From positions 90,100-154,099 of the forward strand of contig SVER01000004.1 in assembly GCA_015057315.1 (NCBI GenBank): DNA of 64,000 bases. Reading direction: 5' to 3'. The stretch is from Pseudobutyrivibrio ruminis. Lineage in GTDB: Bacteria > Bacillota > Clostridia > Lachnospirales > Lachnospiraceae. The notes under the pieces were generated by a model. That model searched no databases. It had not been told where the DNA came from and saw nothing but the letters and a program-made list of their open reading frames with translations. Shown here piece by piece: positions 52,521 to 61,140 of this stretch. The translations under genes were made by a program, and so were the position numbers. Every line of letters begins with the position of its first letter. Within the stretch, counting starts at the first letter, position 1.

Positions 52521-55037
52521 TTACTCATTTGCCTTTAAGCTTGCTACCATATCTATCTTTTTAAGATTACGTGACAAAGCAATACTTGTTACTAACATAA
52601 TTATAAGTGTACCGATTATAGCAATAAGGTATGAAGATATATCAATGTTTGCGAAGAAATCATAACTATCTCCGATAGCATATTTAAACATGCAGTCGGT
52701 GAATTCATAACCTAGTGGCAAACCAAATATGATTCCAACTATGGTAAGCCATAGATTCTGCTGAGTATAAATGAGTGCCAGCTTTTTGAACTTGAATCCC
52801 AATACCTTTAGCGTTGCAAACTGATACATCTTTTCTGTAAGCGCAAGGATTCCCATGTTGTAGATGATGATAAATCCAAGTAAGGCTGATATAGCAATTA
52901 ACAGTACTATCATGCTGCTTATCATTTCAAGCATTACATTCATCTGCTCCTTCAAAGATTCGATAGATGAAATCGTGGATACTCCATCAATATCCGAATC
53001 AGTAAGATTGCTTAGGTCATCATTTGTGTAGATAGTATCGCAGACATATTCCTCGCCCAAGTCTTCAAATGCGGCCCTTGTCATAGAAAACTGCTGACTT
53101 TGAGGGTCTCTATAGGCAGCGACAATCCTGGTTTCATACCAATCATCCTCACCCATGATTCTCCATTTAACTTTATCTCCTAATGAAAAACTATTTTCTT
53201 TTAAAAGCTTTTCTGTGGCAAATAATGCCCCTGCTTTATTTATATCACCATCAGTGTTTCCTGGGATTCCGTCGTTTATATCATAAGTGTTTGTATCATG
53301 ATCAGATACTCTTAGATACCCATTAGAATCATTTACTGTAATGGTGGATGTGACGATGTTACCATCTGAATCCTTATATTCAATAGCTACTGTTTGGCTT
53401 GTTGCATCCCCATAGGTATCAAACAATTCATCCAATCTATCATCAGATACATTTTCTGATAAGGTGAGTTTATATTTATAAGCCTGTATCTTATCAAACT
53501 CCCATTCCATATAATGATTCAACGAATCCTGCATACCAAATGCCATTACTATAAGTAAAGTTGAGCCCATAATACCAACTATTGCCATTATGCTTCTTGA
53601 TTTACTTCTGAAAATATCACGAAGATTCCACTTTACAGAAAATGGAAGCTTGGCGCTGATTCCTTTACCGCCTTCTTTTGCTTTTATTTTTATATGAGGC
53701 ACTTCAAGCCTAAGGGTTTGTGCTGCAGATTCCTTCAAAATGCTCTTGATAGAATAGTAAGTAATTATCGTAATTACGATAATAATTGCAGCCGCAAGAA
53801 TGTAATTCTTTGGGAGCACACATCTGTGGGCATCAGGCAAATCAAACATGGATAATTCCATATTTAAAAATGGCTGTCCAAGCAAAGGGGCTCCTATAGC
53901 AAGTCCTAAAATTGCCGCTATTACACTTACCCAAAATCCGTATGCAATATAATGGATTGTAACTCTTCTATTTCTAAATCCTAAAGCTTTTAGCGTACCA
54001 ATCTGTACTCGCTGCTTCTTTACAAATCGGCTCATTGTCGTCACAACTGAAAGTCCCGCAATAAAAACAAATAGGACTGTGAACATGCCAGAATATGTGT
54101 CACCCTCTTCTGACTCAGATTTCAGGGTAGCATAAGATTGCCACACATCTCTTCCTGTTATAGCGCTTATCGATGTGTCATCCAGCTCGTACAATTCATT
54201 TTTAACTGTCTTTAGTTTATTTTCAAATTCATCTAATTCATTTGATTTAATATATGGATTTGGAGCTACACCTGCTACATCAACTATGGCATTAGGATAA
54301 ACAAAACACTCTTCTATATCAAAATCTGGATCTACGGCTTTTATAAATGCTTCTTTATCTGATATATCTGCCTCCTTGATGTCCATCTTTTTAAGAATCT
54401 CATCATAAAGATATTCCTTAGGAAATTCTTTCATGGACAAATATGCCCATCCAAAATCTGCAGCATCCTGGAATATAACTGTTGGGTCAGATACCGTATA
54501 TACGTGATCTGGTGAAGATACAATTCCTCGAACTTTCTCTGTGAATTCATAGCCTTCAATATAAAATGTAAGTTCATCTCCAACCTGAATATCTCTGGCC
54601 TTGGCAAAATAATATCCTAGCCAAACTCCATCTTTATCTGGGCTGTAATCCTCTCCATCTCTTAAATACAAAGATGAAATATTTTTTTCAGTATCCTCTG
54701 TGTCTAAGAAATTCAGCTCAGCTGGAATATTTTCAATCTCCGAGTCCTCTGAATTTTCTACATCAACTGAACCCTGCATGGACAGATATCTTTCCACATC
54801 TGCCACATTGTCTAATGATTTTATTTTTTCTAATTCATCATCTGTAAAGTTCTCACCATACAGCCATAGGTCCTGCAGATTATTCTTTTCGTAAAATTCA
54901 ACGGATGAGAATTTCAATCCATCAGAAAAAGCACTGATTCCTGTAAAAGCCATAATCGCCAAAAATATCATGGCAAATATAGTAAAGAACTGTCCAAAGT
55001 TTCCCTTTATTTCTCTGAATAATTTTTTTCTAAACAT
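52521..55037 (-). CDS. FtsX/MacB-like ABC transporter permease
   Basis: The 838-residue protein has the long-permease plan of the FtsX family: a first helix (ITFIFAMIFLAIMAFTGI region), a big extracellular domain, three helices near residues 320-440, a second soluble domain, and three helices at the end (IAISALLGFIIIYNMGILALTEKM...IGTLIIMLVTSIALS). Two FtsX repeats are visible. The partner ATPase lies upstream. An ATG at 55055 lies inside the ATPase gene and lacks a ribosome site, so the ATG at 55037 (GAGG 12 bp ahead) is preferred, with modest certainty. Lipoprotein or peptide export is the usual function. Confidence 0.88.
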   Translation of the reverse strand: MFRKKLFREIKGNFGQFFTIFAMIFLAIMAFTGISAFSDGLKFSSVEFYEKNNLQDLWLYGENFTDDELEKIKSLDNVADVERYLSMQGSVDVENSEDSEIENIPAELNFLDTEDTEKNISSLYLRDGEDYSPDKDGVWLGYYFAKARDIQVGDELTFYIEGYEFTEKVRGIVSSPDHVYTVSDPTVIFQDAADFGWAYLSMKEFPKEYLYDEILKKMDIKEADISDKEAFIKAVDPDFDIEECFVYPNAIVDVAGVAPNPYIKSNELDEFENKLKTVKNELYELDDTSISAITGRDVWQSYATLKSESEEGDTYSGMFTVLFVFIAGLSVVTTMSRFVKKQRVQIGTLKALGFRNRRVTIHYIAYGFWVSVIAAILGLAIGAPLLGQPFLNMELSMFDLPDAHRCVLPKNYILAAAIIIVITIITYYSIKSILKESAAQTLRLEVPHIKIKAKEGGKGISAKLPFSVKWNLRDIFRSKSRSIMAIVGIMGSTLLIVMAFGMQDSLNHYMEWEFDKIQAYKYKLTLSENVSDDRLDELFDTYGDATSQTVAIEYKDSDGNIVTSTITVNDSNGYLRVSDHDTNTYDINDGIPGNTDGDINKAGALFATEKLLKENSFSLGDKVKWRIMGEDDWYETRIVAAYRDPQSQQFSMTRAAFEDLGEEYVCDTIYTNDDLSNLTDSDIDGVSTISSIESLKEQMNVMLEMISSMIVLLIAISALLGFIIIYNMGILALTEKMYQFATLKVLGFKFKKLALIYTQQNLWLTIVGIIFGLPLGYEFTDCMFKYAIGDSYDFFANIDISSYLIAIIGTLIIMLVTSIALSRNLKKIDMVASLKANE

Positions 55038-55038
55038 C

Positions 55039-55746
55039 TTACCATTGAACCTCATCTATGTTTGCTGGGTTTGCGTTCTCTTCAACACTCTTAATCTTTC
55101 CGTTTTTTACGCGGATAACAACATCTGCAATGTCCGCAATGAGTGCATTATGTGTAACGATGATAACTGTATTGTTGCCTCTTTCCTTTGTAGTTTGCTT
55201 CTTCAAAATCTTTAAAATCATTACACCAGTCTGAGAGTCAAGGGCTCCTGTTGGCTCGTCACATAATAGTAACGCTGGATTTTTTGCGATAGCGCGGGCG
55301 ATGGAAACTCGCTGCTGTTCACCACCTGAAAGCTGATTAGGGAACTTATTTATGTGCTCCAATAAACCTACATCCTCAAGTGCTTTTGTGGCATCTAATG
55401 GATTCTTTACGATTTCATTAATCAACTCCACATTTTCTTTTACTGTAAGTGAAGGAAGAATATTGTAAAACTGGAATATAAAACCAACTGATTCTGCTCT
55501 AAAATCGCTGAGCTTATTCTCAGAGTAGCCAGTTATGTTTTCCCCATTTACAATCACTTCTCCCTCTGTTGGTACATCCATTCCACCAATGAGATTTAGT
55601 AGTGTAGATTTTCCCGCACCTGAAGGTCCAAGTATTACTACAAGCTTGCCTTCCTCAATATCCAAATCTACATGATCTAGTGCGCGATATTCCTTTTCTC
55701 CCACGTTATAAACCTTAGATACATTTCTTAATGATACTTTATTCAC
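55039..55746 (-). CDS. LolD/MacB-like ABC transporter ATP-binding protein
   Basis: The 235-residue ATPase has Walker A (GPSGAGKST), Q-loop, signature ([14 protein letters not shown]), Walker B ([12 protein letters not shown]) and the switch His (VTHN). This is the subfamily that pairs with FtsX-type permeases. The start is a GTG at 55746 with AGGAGGAGACAG ahead; the frame continues upstream to an ATG at 55785 lacking a ribosome site. Its stop lies 1 bp upstream of the preferred permease start. Confidence 0.93.
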   Translation of the reverse strand: MNKVSLRNVSKVYNVGEKEYRALDHVDLDIEEGKLVVILGPSGAGKSTLLNLIGGMDVPTEGEVIVNGENITGYSENKLSDFRAESVGFIFQFYNILPSLTVKENVELINEIVKNPLDATKALEDVGLLEHINKFPNQLSGGEQQRVSIARAIAKNPALLLCDEPTGALDSQTGVMILKILKKQTTKERGNNTVIIVTHNALIADIADVVIRVKNGKIKSVEENANPANIDEVQW

Positions 55747-55808
55747 CTGTCTCCTCCTTACATCTATAATTCCATCAATATACATTCCAACTAGCCCTTA
55801 ACTAAAAA

Positions 55809-55846
55809 AAAGATAACAGCGTTATTTACATAACACTGTTATCTTA
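55809..55846 (-). terminator. terminator after the nucleoside phosphorylase gene
   Basis: AAAGATAACAGCGTTAT pairs with ATAACACTGTTATCTT around TTAC, followed on the minus strand by eight U. It is 61 bp past the phosphorylase stop. Confidence 0.9.
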
Positions 55847-55907
55847 AATCTTTAGGTTAGCCATGTCAAACCTTAGTTATATAATTGCTACTTGTTGATT
55901 CTCTCCT

Positions 55908-56675
55908 TTATTCCCAATCTCTTAACACATCCAAACCTAATAGCAATGCTTTTTCATGCGAACTGGTGCCAAAATCCCTTGTATCATAATCATGAACATT
56001 TGCAAGAGAATCTGCCGTAAATAAGAACTGGCCAAATGATGCGCCTCGCTTTCTAGCGCAGGCTGCAAGGGCAGAGCACTCCATCTCAACCACACTACAG
56101 CCCTCTTCCAGTCTATACTTAACCATATCCTTTGTTTCACGGAAAAATCCATCTGTAGTCCATGTTGTGCAGGTAACAAAAGGCAGTTCGTGCTTTTTAA
56201 AGCAGCTTTCTATTACTTTTACAGGTTCTTCATCCAGTTCAATAAAACGTGTTGCTGGAAGATAATGATAAGATGTTCCCTCTGCTCTAAGGGCTTTTGT
56301 AGGAACAAGAAAAGCATTCTCTGGAATATCTGCAAGTACACCACATGAACCTGTAGCAATAATCTTCTTACATCCACAGCTGACAAGTGTATCAAGTACC
56401 TGGGCTGCCGCTGCAGCTCCGATTGGGGACTGCACTAAGCACAAATCTTCATTTCCCTCGTGTAGAACATATATCTTAATATTATGGGAGACTGTTATCA
56501 GTTCCTTTGCCACATCAGCATTGTTCTCCTTGGCATATTCATGAATAACATCCCCTAGGAAAGCAAATAAGCACTTTTCAGGAAGCTTCAAATCCTCCAT
56601 GTCATGATTTGGAGCTATAACCTCAATTGAACTGTCATCATATTCTAATATTGGTATTTCGTTTTTAATAATCAT
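55908..56675 (-). CDS. nucleoside phosphorylase (uridine/purine type)
   Basis: The 255-residue protein belongs to the PNP_UDP superfamily: a phosphate-binding IGAAAAAQVLDTLVSCGCKKIIATGSCG and a nucleoside-binding VVEMECSALAACARKRGASFGQFLFTADSL, where the MECSA glutamate contacts the ribose. It cleaves a nucleoside with phosphate; the base is not known. The start at 56675 has AAGGGAGAATACAA; the frame stays open a further 111 bp into the 52-bp tandem repeats and that extension is not likely to be translated as part of the enzyme. The leader contains the repeat array. Confidence 0.88.
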   Translation of the reverse strand: MIIKNEIPILEYDDSSIEVIAPNHDMEDLKLPEKCLFAFLGDVIHEYAKENNADVAKELITVSHNIKIYVLHEGNEDLCLVQSPIGAAAAAQVLDTLVSCGCKKIIATGSCGVLADIPENAFLVPTKALRAEGTSYHYLPATRFIELDEEPVKVIESCFKKHELPFVTCTTWTTDGFFRETKDMVKYRLEEGCSVVEMECSALAACARKRGASFGQFLFTADSLANVHDYDTRDFGTSSHEKALLLGLDVLRDWE

Positions 56676-56701
56676 TTGTATTCTCCCTTGCTGTCTCATT
56701 T

Positions 56702-57000
56702 GGGCAGTACTACAGCTATTTTTTTCTTCTGTACTGCTCATTTTGACTTTCTCGGGCAGTGCTAGCGCTAAATTCTTCTTCTGCACTGCCCATTTTGACT
56801 TCTCCGGGCAGTGCTAACGCTAAAATCTTCTTCTTGTACTGCCCGTTTCGGCTTCTCCAGGCAGTGCTAGCGTCAAAATCTTCTTCTGTACTGCCCATCT
56901 TGGTTTCCTCGGGCAGTGCTAACGCTAAAATCTTCTTCTGTACTGCCCATTTTGACTTCTCTAGGCAGTGCTAGCGCTAAATTCTTCTCTAGCACTGCTT
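56702..57000. repeat. five-plus copies of a 52-bp tandem repeat carrying inverted GGGCAGTG/CACTGCCC
   Basis: The GGGCAGT or aGGCAGT start repeats at 56702, 56754, 56806, 56859, 56911 and 56963, a period of 52 bp (one 53). Each unit contains GGCAGTGCTAGCGCTAAAAT, a C/T-rich stretch and then ACTGCCC, so every unit can form a hairpin with its neighbour. The last, at the 57-kb gene end, has AGCACTGCT giving a GCAGTGCTAG hairpin that contains the stop TAG of the 111-residue gene. The first copy (56702) is degenerate. Nothing codes across it. Confidence 0.9.
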
Positions 57001-57324
57001 TTTCTTCAATTCATCTTTGTAGTAAAAGAATGCAATTACCTCTATTGCACATTGAATTCCTAGTAAAAGCATAACAAATAATCTAACCTGCGAAATAGTA
57101 AGTGTAGTTTTTTCACCTATAAATGCTGTAATTAATCCCCACACAATTACCATATACCACAATACATACGATGAAACTGCCTTCGCCTTAGTGATTATAG
57201 TTTTTATTTCAGCATTTTGATTTGATTTATATTTAATTCCAACATATATCATCCAAATAGCCCAGCCTAAAACGAAAACCCCTGCAATTATTCCCACTAC
57301 TGCTAAAAATGTCTGACTCATCAT
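56989..57324 (-). CDS. small membrane protein with three to four helices
   Basis: I do not recognise a named family. The 111-residue protein is almost all hydrophobic: segments near residues 4-27, 46-70 and 80-100, with a short basic end KKKQC. The C-terminus and stop codon lie in the first unit of the 52-bp repeat array. The ATG at 57324 is chosen for AGGAGG at a normal distance. It follows the XRE-family gene by 30 bp and is likely co-transcribed with it. Confidence 0.7.
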   Translation of the reverse strand: MMSQTFLAVVGIIAGVFVLGWAIWMIYVGIKYKSNQNAEIKTIITKAKAVSSYVLWYMVIVWGLITAFIGEKTTLTISQVRLFVMLLLGIQCAIEVIAFFYYKDELKKKQC

Positions 57325-57354
57325 AATAATTATCCTCCTACGCATTAAACCTTC

Positions 57355-57945
57355 TTATAAACCAAATACATTCTTGCAAATAAACACTACCGTGCAACTT
57401 AATATACCTGAAATTAATCCAGCAAGTATCATAACTGCTACAGTCTGATATGGTCGTTTACCAATTTCCTGTTGTTTGCTTTTTTCATCTAGGCTCTTGC
57501 CATTCATAAATGTCACTATTTCCTTATAGGTGACTATGTCATTTTCTTTTTCAATTGCATTTAGCTTGACTGAAAAAAACAACACTGCTAAAGCTATAAT
57601 GCCTTCTGGAATCAGTGACCACATACCCATACGTAAATACAGCGGACCGAATGTAACAATTAGAATTCCTACACATGCTAGCATCATTTTTCCGTAATAC
57701 TTCATTTGTTTTACATCTTGTTCATTAATAATCTCTTGCATTTGTTCTACATCTCCTTTGACTAGTTGATCTAGAGAAATTTCAAAAAGATTACTTAGTA
57801 AAAGAATACTTTGAATATCAGGATAGCTTTTCTCATTTTCCCAATTAGAAATTGTTTGCCTCGACACAAACATCTTCTCTGCTAGCTCATCCTGATTCCA
57901 ATTGTGTAAGCTTCTAAAATCCTTTATTCTTTTTCCAAGTTCCAT
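57355..57945 (-). CDS. XRE-family regulator with C-terminal membrane helices
   Basis: The 196-residue protein has an N-terminal HTH_3 (LGKRIKDFRSLHNWNQDELAEKMFVSRQTISNWENEKSYPDIQSILLLSNLFEISLDQLV) and two or three hydrophobic segments (about 98-135 and 170-195). This membrane-bound XRE plan is common in Lachnospiraceae next to small membrane proteins. The start has AAGGAGAAAACAA. It and the 111-residue gene may form a regulator-membrane partner pair. Target unknown. Confidence 0.85.
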   Translation of the reverse strand: MELGKRIKDFRSLHNWNQDELAEKMFVSRQTISNWENEKSYPDIQSILLLSNLFEISLDQLVKGDVEQMQEIINEQDVKQMKYYGKMMLACVGILIVTFGPLYLRMGMWSLIPEGIIALAVLFFSVKLNAIEKENDIVTYKEIVTFMNGKSLDEKSKQQEIGKRPYQTVAVMILAGLISGILSCTVVFICKNVFGL

Positions 57946-58049
57946 TTGTTTTCTCCTTGTTGTCCTAATACTACCCAAAGGGCGATATATCTGCCATCAA
58001 AAACCTTTTACATATCCTCAAATAATTATGTAAAAAGTCTTTTACATCC

Positions 58050-58382
58050 CTATTTTTCCAGCGTCAATGTCACATCTTTACTTCCAAGCATATCTGTCAA
58101 TTCTTCCTTTGACATATCAATATGACCTAGTCTTGTGTATGCCCAGGAATTGCTACCATAAAAAATAACAATCTGATTTCCAGAATACAAAACTATATCA
58201 CCATAGTCCGTTGTAGTCTGCTTGTCGTCTCTGACAATACTTTTTCCTATGGAACCAACCTGCTCAAAGCCTCCGTACATGGACATTTCCACTGTAAGGG
58301 GACTCATTTCTTTTAAAGCTTCTACAGAAGAATTTTCTTCCCAAGTCACAGGGACTTCTGTTCCATCAATTTTTAACTTCAT
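58050..58382 (-). CDS. cyclophilin-like fold protein, probably truncated at its start
   Basis: The 110-residue region (MKLKIDGTEVPVTWEENSSVEALKEM...DYGDIVLYSGNQIVIFYGSNSWAYTRLGHID) matches the small cyclophilin-like family. Homologs are often lipoproteins with a signal peptide and a short acidic linker. Here the frame extends upstream through an acidic ENVDEVEETDA linker but has no signal peptide and only a TTG touching the VOC stop. The ATG at 58382 has GGAGG 11 bp ahead and may be used. It looks like a gene that lost its 5' end when the VOC gene was joined to it. The first ~34 bp of this junction is repeated at 63576. Confidence 0.65.
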   Translation of the reverse strand: MKLKIDGTEVPVTWEENSSVEALKEMSPLTVEMSMYGGFEQVGSIGKSIVRDDKQTTTDYGDIVLYSGNQIVIFYGSNSWAYTRLGHIDMSKEELTDMLGSKDVTLTLEK

Positions 58383-58414
58383 TGCATCAGTTTCCTCCAC
58401 CTCATCAACATTTT

Positions 58415-58689
58415 CAGTTACAGCTTCTTCTATAACAGCTGCCTTCAATCATATCGTAATCTCTATCTGATTACCTTCAATCCCTACAATACAACTCTCA
58501 TAATATCCATCGCCTGTAGTACGTGGTCCGCTAACTATGTCATAACCATCTAATTTTAATTGCTCTGTCATAGCATCTACCTTTTCCTTGCTACCAACAG
58601 AAAAAGCGATGTGAATGTAACCAGTGCAGTTAATCGGCTTATCTATTTCATAAATATCTGGCTTATTCATTATTTCAAGCCTTGCACCA
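58415..58689. repeat. 275-bp direct repeat, copy A
   Basis: This segment and 63576-63850 are 271/275 identical by eye (4 differences). It covers the last ~80 codons of the VOC gene and the start of the cyclophilin-like gene junction. The upper end of the match falls at CTTGCACCA, which also occurs in the metG relic at 59044-59052 (with one change). Confidence 0.93.
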
Positions 58690-58832
58690 TCATCAAATGA
58701 TATGAAGTAAGATCTAAAGTCAGTTTGGGGATTATGGTACCCATCATTAGATTTCCCATCAAGATACTTAACAAAGAAATCTCTAGCCCCTTCCAAGTCT
58801 GCAACGTACATTGCTATATGTTCAATTTTCAT
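58449..58832 (-). CDS. VOC (glyoxalase/bleomycin resistance) family protein
   Basis: The 127-residue single-domain protein has the vicinal-oxygen-chelate pattern: a start [24 protein letters not shown], then [10 protein letters not shown] and a second half with [46 protein letters not shown]...GNQIEI. His and Glu metal ligands (HIAM, RLEI, HIAF, QIEI) are present. It is full length, unlike the partial copy at 63.6 kb. The start at 58832 has GGAGGGACAGT. Its stop touches the cyclophilin-like frame. Confidence 0.92.
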   Translation of the reverse strand: MKIEHIAMYVADLEGARDFFVKYLDGKSNDGYHNPQTDFRSYFISFDDGARLEIMNKPDIYEIDKPINCTGYIHIAFSVGSKEKVDAMTEQLKLDGYDIVSGPRTTGDGYYESCIVGIEGNQIEITI

Positions 58833-59033
58833 ACTGTCCCTCCAAGTTCCATCATCTAGTGCAAAATAAATCATAGCTCCGGTTTTTATCTCATCTTCAA
58901 TATGCTCAATAGTTTCACAAATTGTACTCCAGTTCTTTCTATTCTACACTATATGATGCCATATAATTAAAAAAGTAAAGATACACACAATAGTATATCA
59001 TGTGTATGTTTACTTTAATAAAAAACTTTTTAA

Positions 59034-59092
59034 TTAATACAACTTTGCACCAGCTGGGATGACTTAGCTAGAATAAGAAGCTTCATAGTCGG
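59034..59092 (-). pseudogene. metG: relic of the metG 3' end with its apparent original stop
   Basis: On the minus strand the sequence reads K-L-L-I-L-A-K, then after a 1-nt shift I-P-A-G-A-K-L-Y-stop, matching [16 protein letters not shown] of the methionyl-tRNA synthetase end at 63.86 kb. 17 nt (TTGCACCAGCTGGGATG at 59045-59061) are identical to the intact locus. It lies 200 bp upstream of the intact VOC gene. The relic appears to be what metG looked like before the present fusion. Confidence 0.7.
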
Positions 59093-59168
59093 GAGGTCAA
59101 ACGAATGCCATCCCACTTTCCAACTATACATCTACAATACGATTAATCTTCTTATAAGTGATAATAAA

Positions 59169-59327
59169 ATGTCCCTTCTTGAAGAAGAATTTAACATCCC
59201 TTTCGACCGCCAACAACTTGCTGATTATCTTAATCTTGAGCGCAGTGCTCTCTCAAAGGAACTTGGTAAAATGAAAAAGGACGGTCTTATCGAAGTCAGG
59301 AAAAATCATTTTAAATTATTATCATAA
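59169..59327 (+). pseudogene. C-terminal HTH fragment of a Crp/Fnr-type regulator
   Basis: The 52-codon frame has NIPFDRQQLADYLNLERSAL, then SKELGKMKKDGLIEVRKNHFKLLS, the typical C-terminal winged helix of Crp/Fnr regulators of Lachnospiraceae. The cyclic-nucleotide-like domain is absent. The frame is open a little upstream (TINLLISDNK), but then resemblance stops. It begins just past the metG relic. It is a broken gene or at most a bare HTH peptide. It ends 12 bp before the convergent methyltransferase gene. Confidence 0.75.
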
Positions 59328-59338
59328 ATCCTAATGCA

Positions 59339-60271
59339 TTACCTGTATGTTTTATAAATAAGTTTGGCAAAAATAAAACAAAGAAAGCTTCCAAGCAGCA
59401 TAAGCCATATAGTAAGCAGATTTCTTTCTTGTATGCAATATCCATATACTAAGCCAATTGTGCTTATTACCATTCCCAGAACACCGCCCATAACAAGTGC
59501 TCCAAATCCTCTCAAAAGTCGTACTTTGGGCAGTTTTCTGTCAAGCCTCGCTATTCTTTCAGAAACAAGCTCTGCTATTCCAATCATCATGAAAATAGCC
59601 GGTATTACTGAGAGTACAATGATACCAAACAATCCCCATGAAGAAATGAACTCCGGCTTTCGGGTAAAACAGCTTACCAGGCAGGTAATATAAATAATCC
59701 ATCCAACATTACCAGGTATGTCATAAGCCAGCCATCTTGCATTCGAAATATCCGTTACGTAGATTCTGTCCTCACAGGGTTTCCACGGAATGCAGCGGTT
59801 TACCTTAGTCTTATATGTCTCATATTCAGCACCATATAAATCCAAAAGCCACTTCTCTTCCGAGTTTATAAGTGTGATTGTCATAATAATCCAGTTTATC
59901 ACAGGCAGGACAAGCATCCATATGTTATGCCACATAAGGGTGATACCTGCAAAGGCAATCCACCAGCCGCTGTACATGGGGTTTCTAACCCAAGCATATA
60001 TTCCGTTTGTCTTAAGCTTGTTGCTCTCTATATGATCATCCATATCTGAACGAACCGCACCGATAAACCATATAAATATGCCTGATACTATCAGTATGGT
60101 TCCCACAATCTTGAATATCATTTTCCAAGGGGAATTTAATATACCAATCCTAAATATATATCCGAAGAGTATAATACCCATCAAATTAACAGCGCCCATT
60201 CCAAAAATCATATATGGACCTATTCCAAATAACGGTAGCCTTTGTCCATCCTTGTTATAATTCTTTAACAC
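59339..60271 (-). CDS. isoprenylcysteine carboxyl methyltransferase-like membrane protein
   Basis: The 310-residue protein has about eight helices. In its first half LKTNGIYAWVRNPMYSGWWIAFAG and EEKWLLDLYGAEYETYKTKVNRCIPW match the ICMT/PEMT membrane methyltransferase pattern (RNPMY and EE motifs bind SAM). A second, four-helix half of unknown family follows. The start is GTG with GGGAG ahead. It is last in a unit with a soluble methyltransferase and a DUF6796-type membrane protein. The substrate is not known. Confidence 0.78.
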   Translation of the reverse strand: MLKNYNKDGQRLPLFGIGPYMIFGMGAVNLMGIILFGYIFRIGILNSPWKMIFKIVGTILIVSGIFIWFIGAVRSDMDDHIESNKLKTNGIYAWVRNPMYSGWWIAFAGITLMWHNIWMLVLPVINWIIMTITLINSEEKWLLDLYGAEYETYKTKVNRCIPWKPCEDRIYVTDISNARWLAYDIPGNVGWIIYITCLVSCFTRKPEFISSWGLFGIIVLSVIPAIFMMIGIAELVSERIARLDRKLPKVRLLRGFGALVMGGVLGMVISTIGLVYGYCIQERNLLTIWLMLLGSFLCFIFAKLIYKTYR

Positions 60272-60294
60272 GTTTTATGATCTCCCTTTCCGAA

Positions 60295-61137
60295 TTACTT
60301 AAAGGTTACTTTTATAATCTGCATCTTAACAAGTCCATCACAGAATTTAATCATCAGCTTGTGGAACAAGCTGACATCTTTATATATATCCCTATATCCG
60401 CGCATATAACTTTTTGCTGACACATCTGCAAAATCACCGGACCAGTTTCTAAGCTCATCCTTATCTTCTAATGAGAAAAATGCGTCAACCTCAGATATTC
60501 CGGCTTCCTTAAGCCAAGTTTTTGTCATCATCTTTGCTCCACGCCTGTTACAGCAGTCGAAGACAAGAACGGCTCCCGGAAATCTCTTTGCCATCTTCTG
60601 AAACAATGCTTTCACATCATCTGTCTTAAAGTAATAAAACACGCCGGATGCAAATAAGACCGCACCGTTGCTGCAATCAATCTCATCCATCCAGGCCTCA
60701 TCGTTAAGGTCAAAAGCAAGGTTTCTTTCTCTGTCGCTCTCAGGAAGCAATTCATTTCTGACAGCAATCACATCAGGCATATCGATGTTGTAGCCTTTAC
60801 ACTTTCCGTTATCACATTTGCGAAAGGTATCATCGAGCCCGCATCCAAGATTGACCACCGATGCCTTTGGATTTTTCTTTAAATAATCCTTTACTTCCCA
60901 GGCTAAGTCATACTGCCTTTGCGCAACCTCCAGCGCTCCAAAGAGACCTGCTGCGCTTTCCATCTTTTTGCCCTTTTCTGCAAAGTCGTAATCCAGCATG
61001 CCACATATACGCTCTGCTTCCGGATCCTTGAACAGATTTGGAAAGTGTTCCGAGCAAACTTTTCTGCCATACAGTGGAATAATCAGGGTCTCTTGTACAG
61101 TATTTTTTTCGATGTGATATTTTTTTCCGTTATACAT
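60295..61137 (-). CDS. class I SAM-dependent methyltransferase, LCM/TcmP-like
   Basis: The 280-residue protein resembles the leucine carboxyl methyltransferase/TcmP group. It has a substrate-entry motif near the N-terminus (TLIIPLYGRKVCSEHFPNLF), the SAM-binding VVNLGCGLDDTFRKCD and YNIDMPDVIAVR, and GAVLFASGVFYYFKTDDVKAL. O-methylation of a small acid or polyketide is the family role. The start has GAGGCGAATTGACAT, which overlaps the previous stop. It lies between two membrane protein genes of the same unit. Confidence 0.85.
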   Translation of the reverse strand: MYNGKKYHIEKNTVQETLIIPLYGRKVCSEHFPNLFKDPEAERICGMLDYDFAEKGKKMESAAGLFGALEVAQRQYDLAWEVKDYLKKNPKASVVNLGCGLDDTFRKCDNGKCKGYNIDMPDVIAVRNELLPESDRERNLAFDLNDEAWMDEIDCSNGAVLFASGVFYYFKTDDVKALFQKMAKRFPGAVLVFDCCNRRGAKMMTKTWLKEAGISEVDAFFSLEDKDELRNWSGDFADVSAKSYMRGYRDIYKDVSLFHKLMIKFCDGLVKMQIIKVTFK

Positions 61138-61140
61138 ATG

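Noticed and set aside
56676..56786. N-terminal extension of the nucleoside phosphorylase into the repeats
   Set aside because: The ATG at 56675 has a good ribosome site and starts the conserved fold; the extension is low-complexity repeat sequence.
56702..57000. Coding region for a repetitive protein within the 52-bp repeats
   Set aside because: The 52-bp period is not a multiple of 3, so frames shift in each unit; no ribosome site; open frames on both strands are chance.
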